From CAVQCX01 sp963711095 (GTDB lineage: Bacteria > Pseudomonadota > Gammaproteobacteria > Chromatiales > Chromatiaceae), in assembly GCA_963711095.1 (NCBI GenBank), contig CAVQCX010000010.1, forward strand, positions 124,001-188,000: 64,000 bases of DNA. The letters run 5' to 3'. The notes under the pieces were generated by a model. That model searched no databases, was not told the origin of the DNA, and was given only the letters and a program-made list of their open reading frames with translations. Below, one piece after another: positions 42,130 through 51,464 of the stretch. Within the stretch, counting starts at the first letter, position 1, and each line of letters opens with the position of its first letter. The position numbers were made by a program, and so were the translations under genes.

Positions 42130-42437
42130 TCTCGGCGTCGCTCGTAGCCGATGGCGAGGCCGAGGATCACGCCTGAGATGGCGTGCTCGACGGTAGCTTC
42201 AGCCCCCGGGCCGGGCGCAATGTCCGAGGCGGGCGCGGTAGCGGGCGCTCCGCGAGTGCCAGGCTGTCGGCAGGCTACCTGCCCAATCTCATCTCCGTCT
42301 CAAGATGTCACGCCAGCATGCACGCGCTCCGGCTGCCGGTGCCCTGGGGCTTGTCGGGGGTGACGCTGTTTGTGTCGACGGGCCCGAGGGGTGCGCCCCT
42401 CGGGCCTTGCGCGGCGACTTAGCGGCTGCCTCCGCAC
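42130..42437. other. Intergenic region before the cytochrome c' 3' end
   Basis: About 308 bases. A minus-strand frame contains TVEHAISGVILGLAIGYERR, which looks like part of a small membrane protein but has no clear start or end. The hairpin at 42381-42406 is the only definite element. Confidence 0.4.
42381..42406. terminator. GC-rich hairpin after the cytochrome c' gene
   Basis: GGCCCGAGGGG and CCCCTCGGGCC form a perfect 11-bp stem with a TGCG loop, 31 bases after the cytochrome c' stop. No T-run follows on the minus strand, so factor-independent termination would be weak. Confidence 0.5.
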
Positions 42438-42923
42438 TCAGTGCTCGTGCTCCTCGCGGAAATGCTTATGGCAGCCCTTGCAGGCATCGCCCACCGCCTT
42501 GAAGCCCTTGTCGATCGCTCCCCGGTCGCCCTGCTCCACGGCGGCCAGGTAGGCATCCACGCTGTCGTGCAGTTTGCCCGCAGCCGCTTTGAAGTCGTCG
42601 GGCTTGGACCAGACCTCCGCCTTGGCCTCGGTCTCCCCGAAATCCGTCCCTGTAGGGAAGAGCGCCGGGATGTCCCGGGAGAGCGACTGCAGGGCCTGGG
42701 CCAGCGTCTTGAGATCGGGGCCGAAGCCCAGCCCGTCTCGGATCTGTCCGACGCTGGCGCCGGCCAGCCCGGCCATCGCCTTCATCAGGTTCTGCCGGTA
42801 TTTGATCGCCGGCTCGATCTGGTCGATCCCCAGATCGGCCGCGGAGGCGCTGGTCAGCGCCCCGGCGCCGATCAGCATCAGGGTGGTCAAGGCGTAAAGT
42901 CCGGGTCGGTTCGTGGGGGTCAT
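42438..42923 (-). CDS. Cytochrome c'
   Basis: A 161-residue exported four-helix-bundle cytochrome. The signal peptide ends at ALTSASAAD; helix A begins IEPAIKYRQNLMKAMAGL and the haem site is the C-terminal CKGCHKHFREEHEH, with C-terminal placement diagnostic of class II cytochromes c. These bind NO or CO and are abundant in purple bacteria. GGAGG lies ten bases before the ATG at 42923. Confidence 0.94.
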   Translation of the reverse strand: MTPTNRPGLYALTTLMLIGAGALTSASAADLGIDQIEPAIKYRQNLMKAMAGLAGASVGQIRDGLGFGPDLKTLAQALQSLSRDIPALFPTGTDFGETEAKAEVWSKPDDFKAAAGKLHDSVDAYLAAVEQGDRGAIDKGFKAVGDACKGCHKHFREEHEH

Positions 42924-43066
42924 GACGGACGATCCTCCGATTGGCACGCGGTTGTGGAGCCGCCCATTCAAAATAGAGGGCCGGTCGCGGGGCATCAAGG
43001 CGATCTGCCGGCGACGCCGACGCAGGATTCCGGTAGATTACGCCCACTCTCGCCCCGGAATCGGTC

Positions 43067-44029
43067 ATGACCGCCGCCCACAAGGACCCAGAGTCGCTGG
43101 ACATCCTGATCGGTGTGGTGACCTTCCGCCGCCCGATCATGCTGGCGATGCTGCTGGACAGCCTTGCTAGCCAGTCGCTGGTCGGAAAGGGACCGTCCAT
43201 CGAGCTCTGCGTGGTCGACAATGATGCCGAGCGCAGCGCTGCCGTCGTGGTCGACGCCAAGACACCCGGCCTGCCATTTTCTGTGACCTACCTCTGCGAG
43301 CCCAGGCGCGGCATCCCCTTCGCACGCAACCGCGTCCTGGAGCACGGACTCGAGCGACAGGCGCTTTGGATCGCGTTCATAGACGATGATGAGACAGCGG
43401 CTGAGGATTGGCTGGAGTCGCTCCACCGGATAGCCCGGGAGGCCGGTGCCGATGCGCTCCAGGGGCCGGTACGCTATGTCGCCCAGGCGGGCACCCCGCG
43501 CTGGCTGACCGAGGATCTGGATGCGCGCAGTTGCCGAATGACCCGCAGGCGCGAGGCCTCGCCCAAAGCCAAGCTGTCCACGCGCAACCTGCTGATGTCC
43601 ACACGTCTGGCGTCCGAGCTCGGACTGCGCTTCGACGAGAGCTTCGCCCTGAGCGGCGGCAGCGATATCGACTTCTTCTACCGGGCGCACCTGCTCGGGG
43701 CGAAGAATCTCTGGACCAATCGCGCGCTGGTCACCGAGATGATTCCCGCGGCGCGCCTCTCGCTGGGCTTTCAGCTGCAACGGGCATTCCGCTCTGCCGC
43801 CGGCACCACCCACTCGAGGTGCCGGATCCACGGACTGGCTCCGACCCTGGCGCGTACCGTCCCGAAGGTCCTGGGGCGTGTGATCGCGGGACTTGCCCTG
43901 GTGCCGCTGACGCCATTGAGTCGGCGCCTCGGGCTCAAGGGGCTGCGCTCCCTGGCGTCCGCGGTAGGCCATGTCGCGGGGCTGGCGGGGCGTACCGGCG
44001 AGCAGTACAGCCGCATCCAGGGGTTCTGA
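43067..44029 (+). CDS. Family 2 glycosyltransferase
   Basis: A 320-residue GT-A fold enzyme. ILIGVVTFRRPIMLAMLLDS opens the nucleotide-binding domain; ELCVVDNDAERS, GIPFARNRVLE and the metal-binding IAFIDDDETAAEDWLE follow, and SGGSDIDFFYRAHLLGAKNL lies in the acceptor region. A C-terminal hydrophobic stretch may associate with the membrane. The sugar and acceptor are unknown. It converges on a second glycosyltransferase nine bases downstream. Confidence 0.92.
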   Translation: MTAAHKDPESLDILIGVVTFRRPIMLAMLLDSLASQSLVGKGPSIELCVVDNDAERSAAVVVDAKTPGLPFSVTYLCEPRRGIPFARNRVLEHGLERQALWIAFIDDDETAAEDWLESLHRIAREAGADALQGPVRYVAQAGTPRWLTEDLDARSCRMTRRREASPKAKLSTRNLLMSTRLASELGLRFDESFALSGGSDIDFFYRAHLLGAKNLWTNRALVTEMIPAARLSLGFQLQRAFRSAAGTTHSRCRIHGLAPTLARTVPKVLGRVIAGLALVPLTPLSRRLGLKGLRSLASAVGHVAGLAGRTGEQYSRIQGF

Positions 44030-44038
44030 TCCAGATGC

Positions 44039-45127
44039 TCAGGGGAGGCGCCGAGGCTCCCAGAGTGCCCGGAGCAGGTGCTTGTGGGTGTTAATGTCGG
44101 ATTTTCTCGCCTGCTCAAAGCCACGCTCACGCATCTCTTCGGGCACGTCGGCGCGGATGATGTCGACGACCTCGGACAGGGAATCGTACAGAAAACCGCT
44201 CGCGCCGACGTATTGGCGCAGGTCGGGACGCAGATTCGGGACGCACACGCCCAGCCCTGCCGCCTGGGCCTCGGCCACTGCCATCGGCCAGCCCACGGTG
44301 TTATAGGCCTTGCTGCCGGTGTAGACCATCCATTGGTGGCGCTTGTACTCGGCCGGCATGCGGTCGGGCTCGACGGTGGGCAGGATCTCGATCGGGCGGC
44401 CCTTGTGCTCGTTGTAGGCCTGGATCGTTTCGGTCTGGTAGCCGATGCTGTATAGCCTGAAAGGCCGCTCGCGCACCATCTCGCCCAGATCGACGAAGTC
44501 CTCCATCCGCTTCTTGGGGATGCAGGCCCCCATATTGATCACGCCGTCGCCGTTGGGCGCCGGGTCGTAGAAGCGATCGAAGGCGACGACCGGGAAGCAG
44601 TCGTGGATCTTGTCCGCAGCAACCCCGGCCTGCTCCAGGCGCGCGCGGGCGAATGGATAGGTGAGCACCCCCAGGCACTCGGGCGCGTTGATCTGGCTGA
44701 CCACCTGCTCGGGCGCGAAGCCCCGGAAGTTCGGGCGGCCTTTCATCCACTTGATGAGCGCGTCCACCCGGCTGAGCCGCTCGTCGGTCCCGAGGATGTC
44801 GAACGAATGGCCCCGCACCGTGTAGGGCACGCCGGTCTTGGTGGCGAGCCGGTGCATCACGGGGGCCATGTTGAGCCAATGGGTGTGCAGCACTTGGGGC
44901 TTGAACGAGCGGATCCGCTCGACGATAGCGCCCAGTCGTGGCTCGGTGTGGTAGTGCTGGCGGGTCTGGTAGGGGAGATTCGCCTTCTTGAGCGCCACCA
45001 CGTCGATCTCGTAGTCGCCGGCCAGCGCCTCGACCTCGTTCTTGATGTAGGTCTGGGACAGCTGCGGGAAGGTCCAGAGGACATAGAGCACCCGCATCTT
45101 CTTCCCGCCCGAAGCGGTAGCCGCCAT
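44039..45127 (-). CDS. Family 4-type glycosyltransferase
   Basis: A 362-residue GT-B fold enzyme. N-terminal MRVLYVLWTFPQLSQTYIKN is typical of GT4 enzymes for exopolysaccharide; VLHTHWLNMAPVMHRLA and VRGHSFDILG continue the acceptor domain, and the donor domain has INMGACIPKKRMEDFVDL and the E-x7-E-like GWPMAVAEAQAAGLGVCVP. Substrates unknown. Paired end to end with the GT2 gene, it may belong to envelope polysaccharide synthesis. Confidence 0.9.
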   Translation of the reverse strand: MAATASGGKKMRVLYVLWTFPQLSQTYIKNEVEALAGDYEIDVVALKKANLPYQTRQHYHTEPRLGAIVERIRSFKPQVLHTHWLNMAPVMHRLATKTGVPYTVRGHSFDILGTDERLSRVDALIKWMKGRPNFRGFAPEQVVSQINAPECLGVLTYPFARARLEQAGVAADKIHDCFPVVAFDRFYDPAPNGDGVINMGACIPKKRMEDFVDLGEMVRERPFRLYSIGYQTETIQAYNEHKGRPIEILPTVEPDRMPAEYKRHQWMVYTGSKAYNTVGWPMAVAEAQAAGLGVCVPNLRPDLRQYVGASGFLYDSLSEVVDIIRADVPEEMRERGFEQARKSDINTHKHLLRALWEPRRLP

Positions 45128-45570
45128 ACGTTCCTCCCCGAGAGCTCGCTGCGCTTCTGATCCGTTGCTGTCCCAACGATGGCCCGTGCACTGCCGCCCC
45201 GGCGGGACGGCTCAGTATGCCAGCAATCCCCGTGCCTTCACACTCTGCGCCTCGCGCGTTTGGGCGTCGGTCGGGCCGTCGCGCCGAGCACGATGTTGGC
45301 GACGCGGGGCGGGTCGGGCGCTGCAAGCAGGAGCTTGGCGGGAAATGCGGGCCAGATACCGTGCCTGAAGCCGGCGGGTGAGATGCCCCGCGTGCCGGGG
45401 TCAAATGGCTCCGGAATGCCCGCTTGCCTGGGATGCAAGACAAATCCGCTGCGTGGCGGTAGGATCTCGCCTGGATCGCCCGCCGTGCTCGACCCCCCAC
45501 GCGGATGAATTTCCCACCCGGAGCGTCTCCGGCGGTCCCTATACAAGCGACTACACCAGAGGAGATGTGA
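45128..45570. other. Intergenic region between glycosyltransferase and EF-hand gene
   Basis: About 443 bases containing divergent promoters. No gene, strong promoter or repeat was recognised. AGAGGAG lies just before the EF-hand ATG. Confidence 0.4.
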
Positions 45571-45897
45571 ATGAAAAATCTCGTGCCCGCCCTGCTGCTC
45601 GCCGCCCTGCTGCCGCTGCCGGCCCTCGCCGCGTCCGAAGCCCAGACCCCGGACGTCGCGGACGGCTTCATGAAGCAGTTCGATACCAACAAGGACGGCA
45701 AGGTCAGCGCCGACGAGTTCAAGAAGCCCCAGCTGGATGCCATGGAGCACCAGATCGACAAGCAGTTCCAGTACATGGATAAGGACCACAACGGTGGGGT
45801 GGATAAGGCCGAGGTCGAAACATTCGCCAACGAGCTCCACCAGCGGATGAAGCAGATTCAGGAAGAACACAGCAAGTCGTCCGATACCGGCAAGTAG
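45571..45897 (+). CDS. Secreted EF-hand calcium-binding protein
   Basis: A 108-residue exported protein (signal MKNLVPALLLAALLPLPALA). Two EF-hand loops are clear: DTNKDGKVSADEF near residue 37 and DKDHNGGVDKAEV near 70. The C-terminal tail is helical and charged. Periplasmic EF-hand proteins of this size are widespread and mostly uncharacterised. The ribosome binding site AGAGGAG is good. Confidence 0.88.
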   Translation: MKNLVPALLLAALLPLPALAASEAQTPDVADGFMKQFDTNKDGKVSADEFKKPQLDAMEHQIDKQFQYMDKDHNGGVDKAEVETFANELHQRMKQIQEEHSKSSDTGK

Positions 45898-46028
45898 CCG
45901 CCGGGCGGCCGTCCGCCCCGTTCCCGGCACGCGGGGCCCGCTACGGCGGGTCTCCGCGTCTGCTCACTGTCCCACCCGCACCAGCAGCACGTCGCGGGAC
46001 GCGGCATTGGATGCCCGCCTGTTCTGGG

Positions 46029-46916
46029 TCAGTCGTGGCCGGACAAACACCGAGGTGAGTAATCGGGATCGAATCCCGGGGGCTCCCCCGGGGTCCGGAC
46101 TGTTCCGGAGCCAGCTTGTCGGACCGGATTCTCCAGGGCGCCTATGCCCTCGATCTCGACCCTGACCCGATCCCCGGGTGCAAGGAACACCGGGGGCCGG
46201 CGGGTGAAGCCCACCCCGGCCGGTGTGCCGGTCAGGATCAGGGTGCCCGGCAGCAGCGTGGTGTCCCGGCTCAGAAAGCTGATCAGGCGCGCCACCGGGA
46301 AGATCATGTCGGCGGTATTGCCGTCCTGCATCGACTGGCCGTTGATCTGGCAGCGCACCGCCAGAGCCTGCGGGTCCGGCATCTCGTCCCGGGTCACCAG
46401 GGCCGGCCCCAGCGGGCAGAAGCTGTCGAAGCTCTTGCCCCGAACCCACTGACCACCCCCGCCGTGCCTTTGCCAGCGCCGGGCTGAGATGTCGCAGGCG
46501 CAGGTGTAGCCGAGCACGCAGTCCAGCGCTTGGGCCTCGGACAGGTCCCTGGCGGTGCGCCCGATCACGACCGCCAGCTCGGCCTCGTAATCCACCTCGG
46601 GTCCGCGCTCGCAGGCCGCCGGCAGCACGATGGGCTCGCCTGGCCCGATTACCGTGGTGGTCGGTTTCATGAACACCACCGGGCTGGCCGGCAGGGCGGC
46701 CCCGGTCTCCTCGGCGTGGGCCCGGTAATTGAGCCCGATGCAGAAGATGTTGACCGGGTCGATCGGCGCGAGCAGCCGCTCGACCACTGTCTCGACGCCG
46801 GTCGGGCGAAAACCACCGAGCCATGAGCCGGTCAGCAGCGCTGCACGCGATCCGGAGCCGAGCGGGGTCCCATGCCGGATCGCTCTGCTCGCGTCCAGAA
46901 AGCGGATGAACTTCAT
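46029..46916 (-). CDS. Fumarylacetoacetate hydrolase family protein
   Basis: A 295-residue enzyme of the FAH superfamily. IFCIGLNYRAHAEETG, VVFMKPTTTVIGPG and the metal-binding EVDYEAELAVVIGR are visible, followed by GYTCACDISARRWQ and LTGTPAGVGFTR. Members hydrolyse or decarboxylate acylpyruvates and related compounds; the substrate here is unknown. Its start lies 12 bases after the stop of the SpmAB-like gene, so the two are probably co-transcribed. Confidence 0.92.
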   Translation of the reverse strand: MKFIRFLDASRAIRHGTPLGSGSRAALLTGSWLGGFRPTGVETVVERLLAPIDPVNIFCIGLNYRAHAEETGAALPASPVVFMKPTTTVIGPGEPIVLPAACERGPEVDYEAELAVVIGRTARDLSEAQALDCVLGYTCACDISARRWQRHGGGGQWVRGKSFDSFCPLGPALVTRDEMPDPQALAVRCQINGQSMQDGNTADMIFPVARLISFLSRDTTLLPGTLILTGTPAGVGFTRRPPVFLAPGDRVRVEIEGIGALENPVRQAGSGTVRTPGEPPGFDPDYSPRCLSGHD

Positions 46917-46928
46917 GGCGCCGTGCCG

Positions 46929-48230
46929 CTAAGGGTGTCCGTACAGGAGAGAGCAGGCGATGATGGCGCCGGCGATGCCGGCCAGGTCGGCAGTCAGGCC
47001 CGCTGCCAGGGCGTGGCGGAAGCGCCGGACCTGGATGGCGCCGAAATAGACCGCCAGCACGTAGAAGGTCGTCTCGGTCGATCCCTGCAGGGTGCTCACC
47101 AGATAGCCGACATAGCTGTCCGGCCCGATGGCCGGATTCTGGATCGTGGCCGCCAGCACGCCGTAGGCCCCGGATCCGGACAACGGACGTAGCAGGGCCA
47201 TGGGCAGGGCCTCGGCCGGCAGTCCCACCAGGGCCGTGTAGCGCCCAATCGCGCCGACCAGCAGATCCAGTGCCCCGCTCGCCCGGAACATGGCCACGGC
47301 CACCAGGATGGCCACCAGGTAGGGAATGATGCGGATCGCCACCTGGAAGCCATCGCGGGCGCCCTCGACGAATACCTCATAGACGCGTACCCCGCGCAGC
47401 GCGCCGAAGCCGAGCAGCGCGATCATGAGTCCTGGCACCACCCAGGGGCCTATGACCGTGCCGAAGGCGACCGTCACGGGGATCAGGGCGGCGATGGCCA
47501 GCAAGCTGGCATAGGATACCCAGGCCGGGTAGGCGCGGGAGGCGTCCTCGGGGAGCGCCGGGTGCTCCTCCACCGACGCGGGCTCGTCGTCCACCCGGTC
47601 GTCGCCCGCGCTCGCGGGCAACGGAGAGAACCTCTGGTAAAGCTTGGTCGCCAGGATGGCCACGGCGGTGGAGCAGAAGGTGGCGAACAGCGTGGTGGGC
47701 AGGATGCCGGCGGGATCGGCGGACCCGGCCGAGGCGCGCAGCGCAATCACCCCGGTGGGCAGCAGCGTCACCCCTGAGGTATTGATCGCTAGAAACAGCG
47801 CCATCGCGTTGCTCGACGTGCCCTTGTGCGGGTTGAGCTGCTCGAGCTCCTGCATCGCCCGGATGCCGAACGGGGTCGCGGCGTTGCCGAGCCCCATGGC
47901 GTTGGCCGACATGTTCATGATCATCGCCCCCATGGCCGGGTGGTCGGGCGGCACATCGGGGAACAGCCGGACCATGAGCGGGCGCACCAGCCGGGCGATG
48001 ATGCTCAGCAGGCCGCCGGCCTCCGCGACCTTCATCAGGCCGAGAAACAGCGCCATCACCCCGACCAGGCCCAGGGCCAGGGTCACCGAGTCCTTGGCCC
48101 CAGTGATCATCGCTGCGGACAGGGCTTGCATGGGGGCCTCTGCGGCTGTTGTCAGCGGGACCCAGATCAGCTCGCGATAGGCGCTGACCGCAAAGGCGAT
48201 TAGAACGATGCCGAGAAAGATGGGATTCAT
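46929..48230 (-). CDS. SpmA-SpmB fusion (nucleoside-recognition domain membrane protein)
   Basis: A 433-residue multi-pass protein. The N-terminal half matches spore maturation protein A (MNPIFLGIVLIAFAVSAY to MNMSANAMGLGNAATPFGI), the C-terminal half SpmB (VEGARDGFQVAIRIIPYLVA to LSGSGAYGVLAATIQN and STETTFYVLAVYFGA). Each half carries a Gate/nucleoside-recognition domain. The name comes from Bacillus sporulation; in a non-sporing proteobacterium the protein is probably a transporter of unknown substrate. Confidence 0.9.
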   Translation of the reverse strand: MNPIFLGIVLIAFAVSAYRELIWVPLTTAAEAPMQALSAAMITGAKDSVTLALGLVGVMALFLGLMKVAEAGGLLSIIARLVRPLMVRLFPDVPPDHPAMGAMIMNMSANAMGLGNAATPFGIRAMQELEQLNPHKGTSSNAMALFLAINTSGVTLLPTGVIALRASAGSADPAGILPTTLFATFCSTAVAILATKLYQRFSPLPASAGDDRVDDEPASVEEHPALPEDASRAYPAWVSYASLLAIAALIPVTVAFGTVIGPWVVPGLMIALLGFGALRGVRVYEVFVEGARDGFQVAIRIIPYLVAILVAVAMFRASGALDLLVGAIGRYTALVGLPAEALPMALLRPLSGSGAYGVLAATIQNPAIGPDSYVGYLVSTLQGSTETTFYVLAVYFGAIQVRRFRHALAAGLTADLAGIAGAIIACSLLYGHP

Positions 48231-48309
48231 ACGGATCCGGGTGGACGCTATAGTGTCGAGGGTAAGCCGCGCCCCATGCTACGATCCCGGACGCCTTGGG
48301 GCCAGTGCG

Positions 48310-48990
48310 TTGCGCCGTGATGGGGGGCGCCTGGGAGGGAGATCCCTGCGGCCCAACCCAGCCGGCGGGCGCGCCACGCTCAGCCTCGGCGGTACCATCA
48401 CCGCCGCCAACGGCACCGCGATGGATTCGGATACCAACGACCCCCTCGCCCCCTACGCCCCCTACGCCCCGAACAACAGCGTCGGCGAGGAGCAGGCCCT
48501 CCCCAATCCTGTGGTGGTCGGCGGCTATGTCACCGATTCCGCCACTGGGCGGGCTTCCCGGGGCGACCGCTTTGCCAATGCCGCAGACCGCGATGACCGC
48601 TACCGGGTCACGCTGACAGCTGGCCAGGCGATCAGGCTGCAGATAGCCGATTGGAGCAACAACGCCAACGATCTCGATCTCGATCTCTATCTCGATCCGC
48701 CCGGCTCCACGGACTGGGTCGATTTCTCCCTGGGCTTCGGGGACAGCGAGGCGCTCATTGCCCCCGCCGACGGGGTCTACGACATCCGCGTCGATGCGTA
48801 TGCCGGGCGCTCCAATTACGTGCTGAGCGTCGGGGCACCCAGCGGAGCAGACTTGCCCTCCGGGTACCGTCTGAGCAGCGCGTTCGTGCCGGGAGAGCTG
48901 ATCGTTCGCTTGCGTGACGGCTCGACCGCGCCGGTGCGGGGGCAGGGCCTTGCTGGGCGCGTGCGGGCCGCGGGTCACGGGGGGCGGGTA
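48310..48990 (+). pseudogene. N-terminal relic of a subtilisin-like (S8) protease
   Basis: The frame reads SLGGTITAANGTAMDSDTND, later ALPNPVVVGGYVTDS, YRVTLTAGQAIRLQIADWSN, VYDIRVDAYAGRSNYVLSVG and FVPGELIVRLRDG. This is the pre-domain plus PPC-type domain of large secreted S8 proteases. The Asp/His/Ser catalytic domain is missing: after VPGELIVRLRD the sequence loses similarity and runs into the 3' end of the porin gene. There is also no signal peptide. The first in-frame ATG is at 48421; limits are approximate. Confidence 0.6.
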
Positions 48991-48994
48991 AGGA

Positions 48995-49019
48995 GATGCC
49001 CCGCCGCAGCGGGGGCATC
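48995..49019 (-). terminator. Hairpin after the porin gene
   Basis: GATGCCCC and GGGGCATC pair over a 9-nt loop, 20 bases after the porin stop. On the minus strand only TCCTTA follows, so it is a weak intrinsic terminator. Confidence 0.45.
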
Positions 49020-49038
49020 CCGCCAGATGGTCCCGCGA

Positions 49039-49686
49039 TCAGAAGGTCCACTTGGCCGACAGCAGGGCCCGGGCGCTGCACACGTCGGTGCACTCGCTCT
49101 TGCTGAGGTCGGTGTCGGTGTAGGCCAGCTCCAGGTCCACGGGACCCACGCTCTTGGTCAAACCCAGCTTCCAGTCGGTGTAGTCGGTGCCGGCGTCGAA
49201 GTCGTAGTAGCCCAGGTGCGCACCCGCCCCGAAGCCCCCGCCGATGTCAAAGCTCAGCGCGCCCTCGTAGTAGGTGTTGTCGTTGTCGAAGTCGTGGGAG
49301 ACCTTCACCGAGCCCGGGCCGTAGCCCAGGCCCACATAGCCCTCCCCGAAGTTCAGGCTGGTCTCGCCGGGGTAGGTGTACTCGATGTAGCCGAGGTCGT
49401 AGCTCAGCCCGGCCGCCTTGCCCGAGTAGCCCCCATAGACGTCGGCCTCGACATCGGCCGCCGAGCCGAAATCCACATTCGAGCCCCAGACCCCCACATA
49501 GATCCCGCTGGCATGGCTGTAGTCCAGGCCGAAGCTGGCCGCGAAGTCCTCGTTGGACTGGGACACCCCGCGCCAGACGTAATCGGTGGTCAGTCCGATA
49601 TTTCCGCTCAGGTCGGCCATCGCCGGGGCCACCGCCCCTGCCAGGAACAGACCGCAGACCGCAGCACTCATCTTTCGAAGCTTCAT
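49039..49686 (-). CDS. TorF-type putative porin
   Basis: A 215-residue outer-membrane protein. The signal peptide ends at APAMA. The mature start DLSGNIGLTTDYVWRGVSQS is the signature of the TIGR02001/TorF family, followed by alternating beta strands rich in Gly, Tyr and Asp, and a terminal aromatic residue (ALLSAKWTF) for BAM recognition. Substrate unknown. Confidence 0.9.
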   Translation of the reverse strand: MKLRKMSAAVCGLFLAGAVAPAMADLSGNIGLTTDYVWRGVSQSNEDFAASFGLDYSHASGIYVGVWGSNVDFGSAADVEADVYGGYSGKAAGLSYDLGYIEYTYPGETSLNFGEGYVGLGYGPGSVKVSHDFDNDNTYYEGALSFDIGGGFGAGAHLGYYDFDAGTDYTDWKLGLTKSVGPVDLELAYTDTDLSKSECTDVCSARALLSAKWTF

Positions 49687-50057
49687 TTTTCAGTCCTCTA
49701 TCAATCACGCACATGAAACGCTCCGCGATGGTCACGCGGAGCGCTTGATACGACGGAGCTTTGTTTCGGCCACGCCCCGAGCCCCTTGGCATGTCTTGAC
49801 CGAGGCCCTGACCGCCCGGGGTTTTGTTACAGGCGCGCGTATAATAACCCGGGCCCGGACGCTTTCAATTAGCCCGGATCGACCGCTTCATTCAGAAATG
49901 GCAAGTGCGCGCTGTGCGCCATGTCAAGGTTTCTAACAGCGCGGTCAGAGGGTCCAGGTCGAAGCTGCGGCGCAAGTCGCCGGTGGTCGGCGCCCGCGAT
50001 GCCGGCGTGTCGAAACGATCCGCGAGCGCGGCCCACCGTTTCCCGCCACCGATGGAC
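49687..50057. promoter_or_regulatory. Upstream region of the porin gene with a possible promoter
   Basis: A 371-base gap without a gene. On the minus strand TTGAAA near 49868 is followed after 16-18 bases by TATTAT/TTATAC near 49840, a plausible sigma-70 promoter with a leader of about 140 bases before the porin start. The assignment is tentative. Confidence 0.4.
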
Positions 50058-50570
50058 TCAGGGCTCCCGGGGGCAGTCGGGACAGAGCCTAGCGTAGAGC
50101 TCGGCGTCCTCGGCGCCGAAGCAGCAGGCGACGACGCTGTCGAAATCCGCGGCGGCAGCCCTCATGGCGGCCAGCGCGATCGCTGCGGCGGCCTCCGCGG
50201 GATAGCCGTATACCCCGGTGCTGATCGCTGGGAAGGCGATGCTTCGCAGGCCTGTCCGGCGGGCCAGCTCGAAACAGCTCTGGTAGCAGCGTGTCAGGGT
50301 CTGGGGCTCACCCTGGTTGCCACCGTGCCAGACCGGCCCCACGGTGCTGATGACCCAGCGGGCGGGCAGACGGAAGCCGGGACTGATACGGGCCTGGCCG
50401 GGCGCGCAGCCACCGAGCCGCAGATTGTATTCGCGAAGCTGCGGGCCGGCGGCGCGGTGGATGGCTCCGTCGACGCCGCCGCCGCCGAGCAGGCCCGGGT
50501 TGGCCGCGTTGACGATGGCATCGACCGCCAGGCTGGCGATGTCGCCGAGCACGATGCGTATCCGTCCCAT
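50058..50570 (-). CDS. Macrodomain protein (ADP-ribose/O-acetyl-ADP-ribose hydrolase type)
   Basis: A 170-residue single macrodomain. VDAIVNAANPGLLGGGGVDG plus AIHRAAG is the ADP-ribose-binding and catalytic segment with the key Asn and Asp; IAFPAISTGVYGYPAEAAA is the second loop. This matches YmdB-type O-acetyl-ADP-ribose deacetylases. The ATG at 50570 is taken as start; the upstream extension is not conserved-looking. Divergent from the DUF3301 gene. Confidence 0.93.
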   Translation of the reverse strand: MGRIRIVLGDIASLAVDAIVNAANPGLLGGGGVDGAIHRAAGPQLREYNLRLGGCAPGQARISPGFRLPARWVISTVGPVWHGGNQGEPQTLTRCYQSCFELARRTGLRSIAFPAISTGVYGYPAEAAAAIALAAMRAAAADFDSVVACCFGAEDAELYARLCPDCPREP

Positions 50571-50644
50571 GGCCGTCGCGGATTGTCCCCTGCCTCCCAA
50601 GACCTTAGGATGAGCCGCCCGAGGATGCAAATGGCCCTTTTGTC

Positions 50645-51034
50645 TTGACCAGTCTTTTGCTGATCTCGCTGCTGCTCGCTGTCGCCTGGTTCTGGCTGGA
50701 CAGTCTGCGCGCGCGGGAGCTGGCGACCGGTGTCGCGGCCGCGATGTGCGGACGGCGAGACCTGCAGTTTCTCGACCAGACCGTGGCGCTGGCTCGCTTC
50801 GGACTCGGGCGCAGCGCCCGGGGCTTGCGTCTGCGCCGCGTCTATCGCTTCGACTACAGCGAGGAGGGGGTCGGGCGGCATACCGGACACCTGGTCATGT
50901 TGGGCACCGCCGTGGAAGAATTCAGCCTGGGACTGCCGAGTGCGCCCGCAGGGACAGCCGATGGCGCGCCCGCGGACAGTGCCTCGCCACGCGATCACCC
51001 CAAGGTCATCCCGTTCCGGCGCCGGGAGCCCTGA
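50645..51034 (+). CDS. DUF3301 single-span membrane protein
   Basis: A 129-residue protein with an N-terminal membrane anchor (LLLISLLLAVAWFWLDSLRA), the conserved REL...AAMCGRRDLQFLDQTVAL and LRLRRVYRFDYSEEG of DUF3301, and a disordered C-terminal tail. Start is a TTG at 50645. Function unknown. It ends one base before the convergent sspB stop. Confidence 0.85.
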   Translation: MTSLLLISLLLAVAWFWLDSLRARELATGVAAAMCGRRDLQFLDQTVALARFGLGRSARGLRLRRVYRFDYSEEGVGRHTGHLVMLGTAVEEFSLGLPSAPAGTADGAPADSASPRDHPKVIPFRRREP

Positions 51035-51430
51035 TCATTTCACCACCTTGAGGCTGGGACGGCCTTCGCCGCCGGGCCTGGGCGGCTCCGGCTCGTCGTC
51101 CGGCGAACCGCCGGACTCCGCAGGCTCCTCCGGAAACAGCATGCCGCGGCCATTCTCCCGGGCGTAGATGCCAAGCACGGCTTTGGGAGGCACCCGCACC
51201 GCCATGGGCACCCCGCCGAAGCGCGCACTGAAGGTGATCAGCTGGTTGCTCAGGTCGAGCCCGTGGACCGCGGTGGGGCCCACGTTGAGGATGACCCGGC
51301 CGTCCTCGACGTAGGCTTGCGGCACGACGACGTCCTCGGCCCTGGCGTCCACCATCAGGTGAGGGGTCAGACCGTTGTCGATGATCCATTCGTAGAAGGC
51401 GCGGATCAGGTACGGGCGGGTCGGGGTCAT
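51035..51430 (-). CDS. sspB: ClpXP adaptor SspB
   Basis: A 131-residue adaptor that delivers ssrA-tagged peptides to ClpXP. The N-terminal domain begins PTRPYLIRAFYEWIIDNGLT and continues VDARAEDVVVPQAYVEDGR and ITFSARFGGVPMAVRVPPKA; the acidic linker leads to a C-terminal ClpX-binding tail RPSLKVVK. It follows sspA on the minus strand, the conserved sspAB order. Confidence 0.95.
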   Translation of the reverse strand: MTPTRPYLIRAFYEWIIDNGLTPHLMVDARAEDVVVPQAYVEDGRVILNVGPTAVHGLDLSNQLITFSARFGGVPMAVRVPPKAVLGIYARENGRGMLFPEEPAESGGSPDDEPEPPRPGGEGRPSLKVVK

Positions 51431-51464
51431 TGCGGCTCGTTGGCGCCTGTCGGAGGTCCGTGGC

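Noticed and set aside
48208..49716. A 502-codon plus-strand frame starting near the SpmAB-like gene
   Set aside because: The first third is the protease relic; the rest is antisense to the porin gene.
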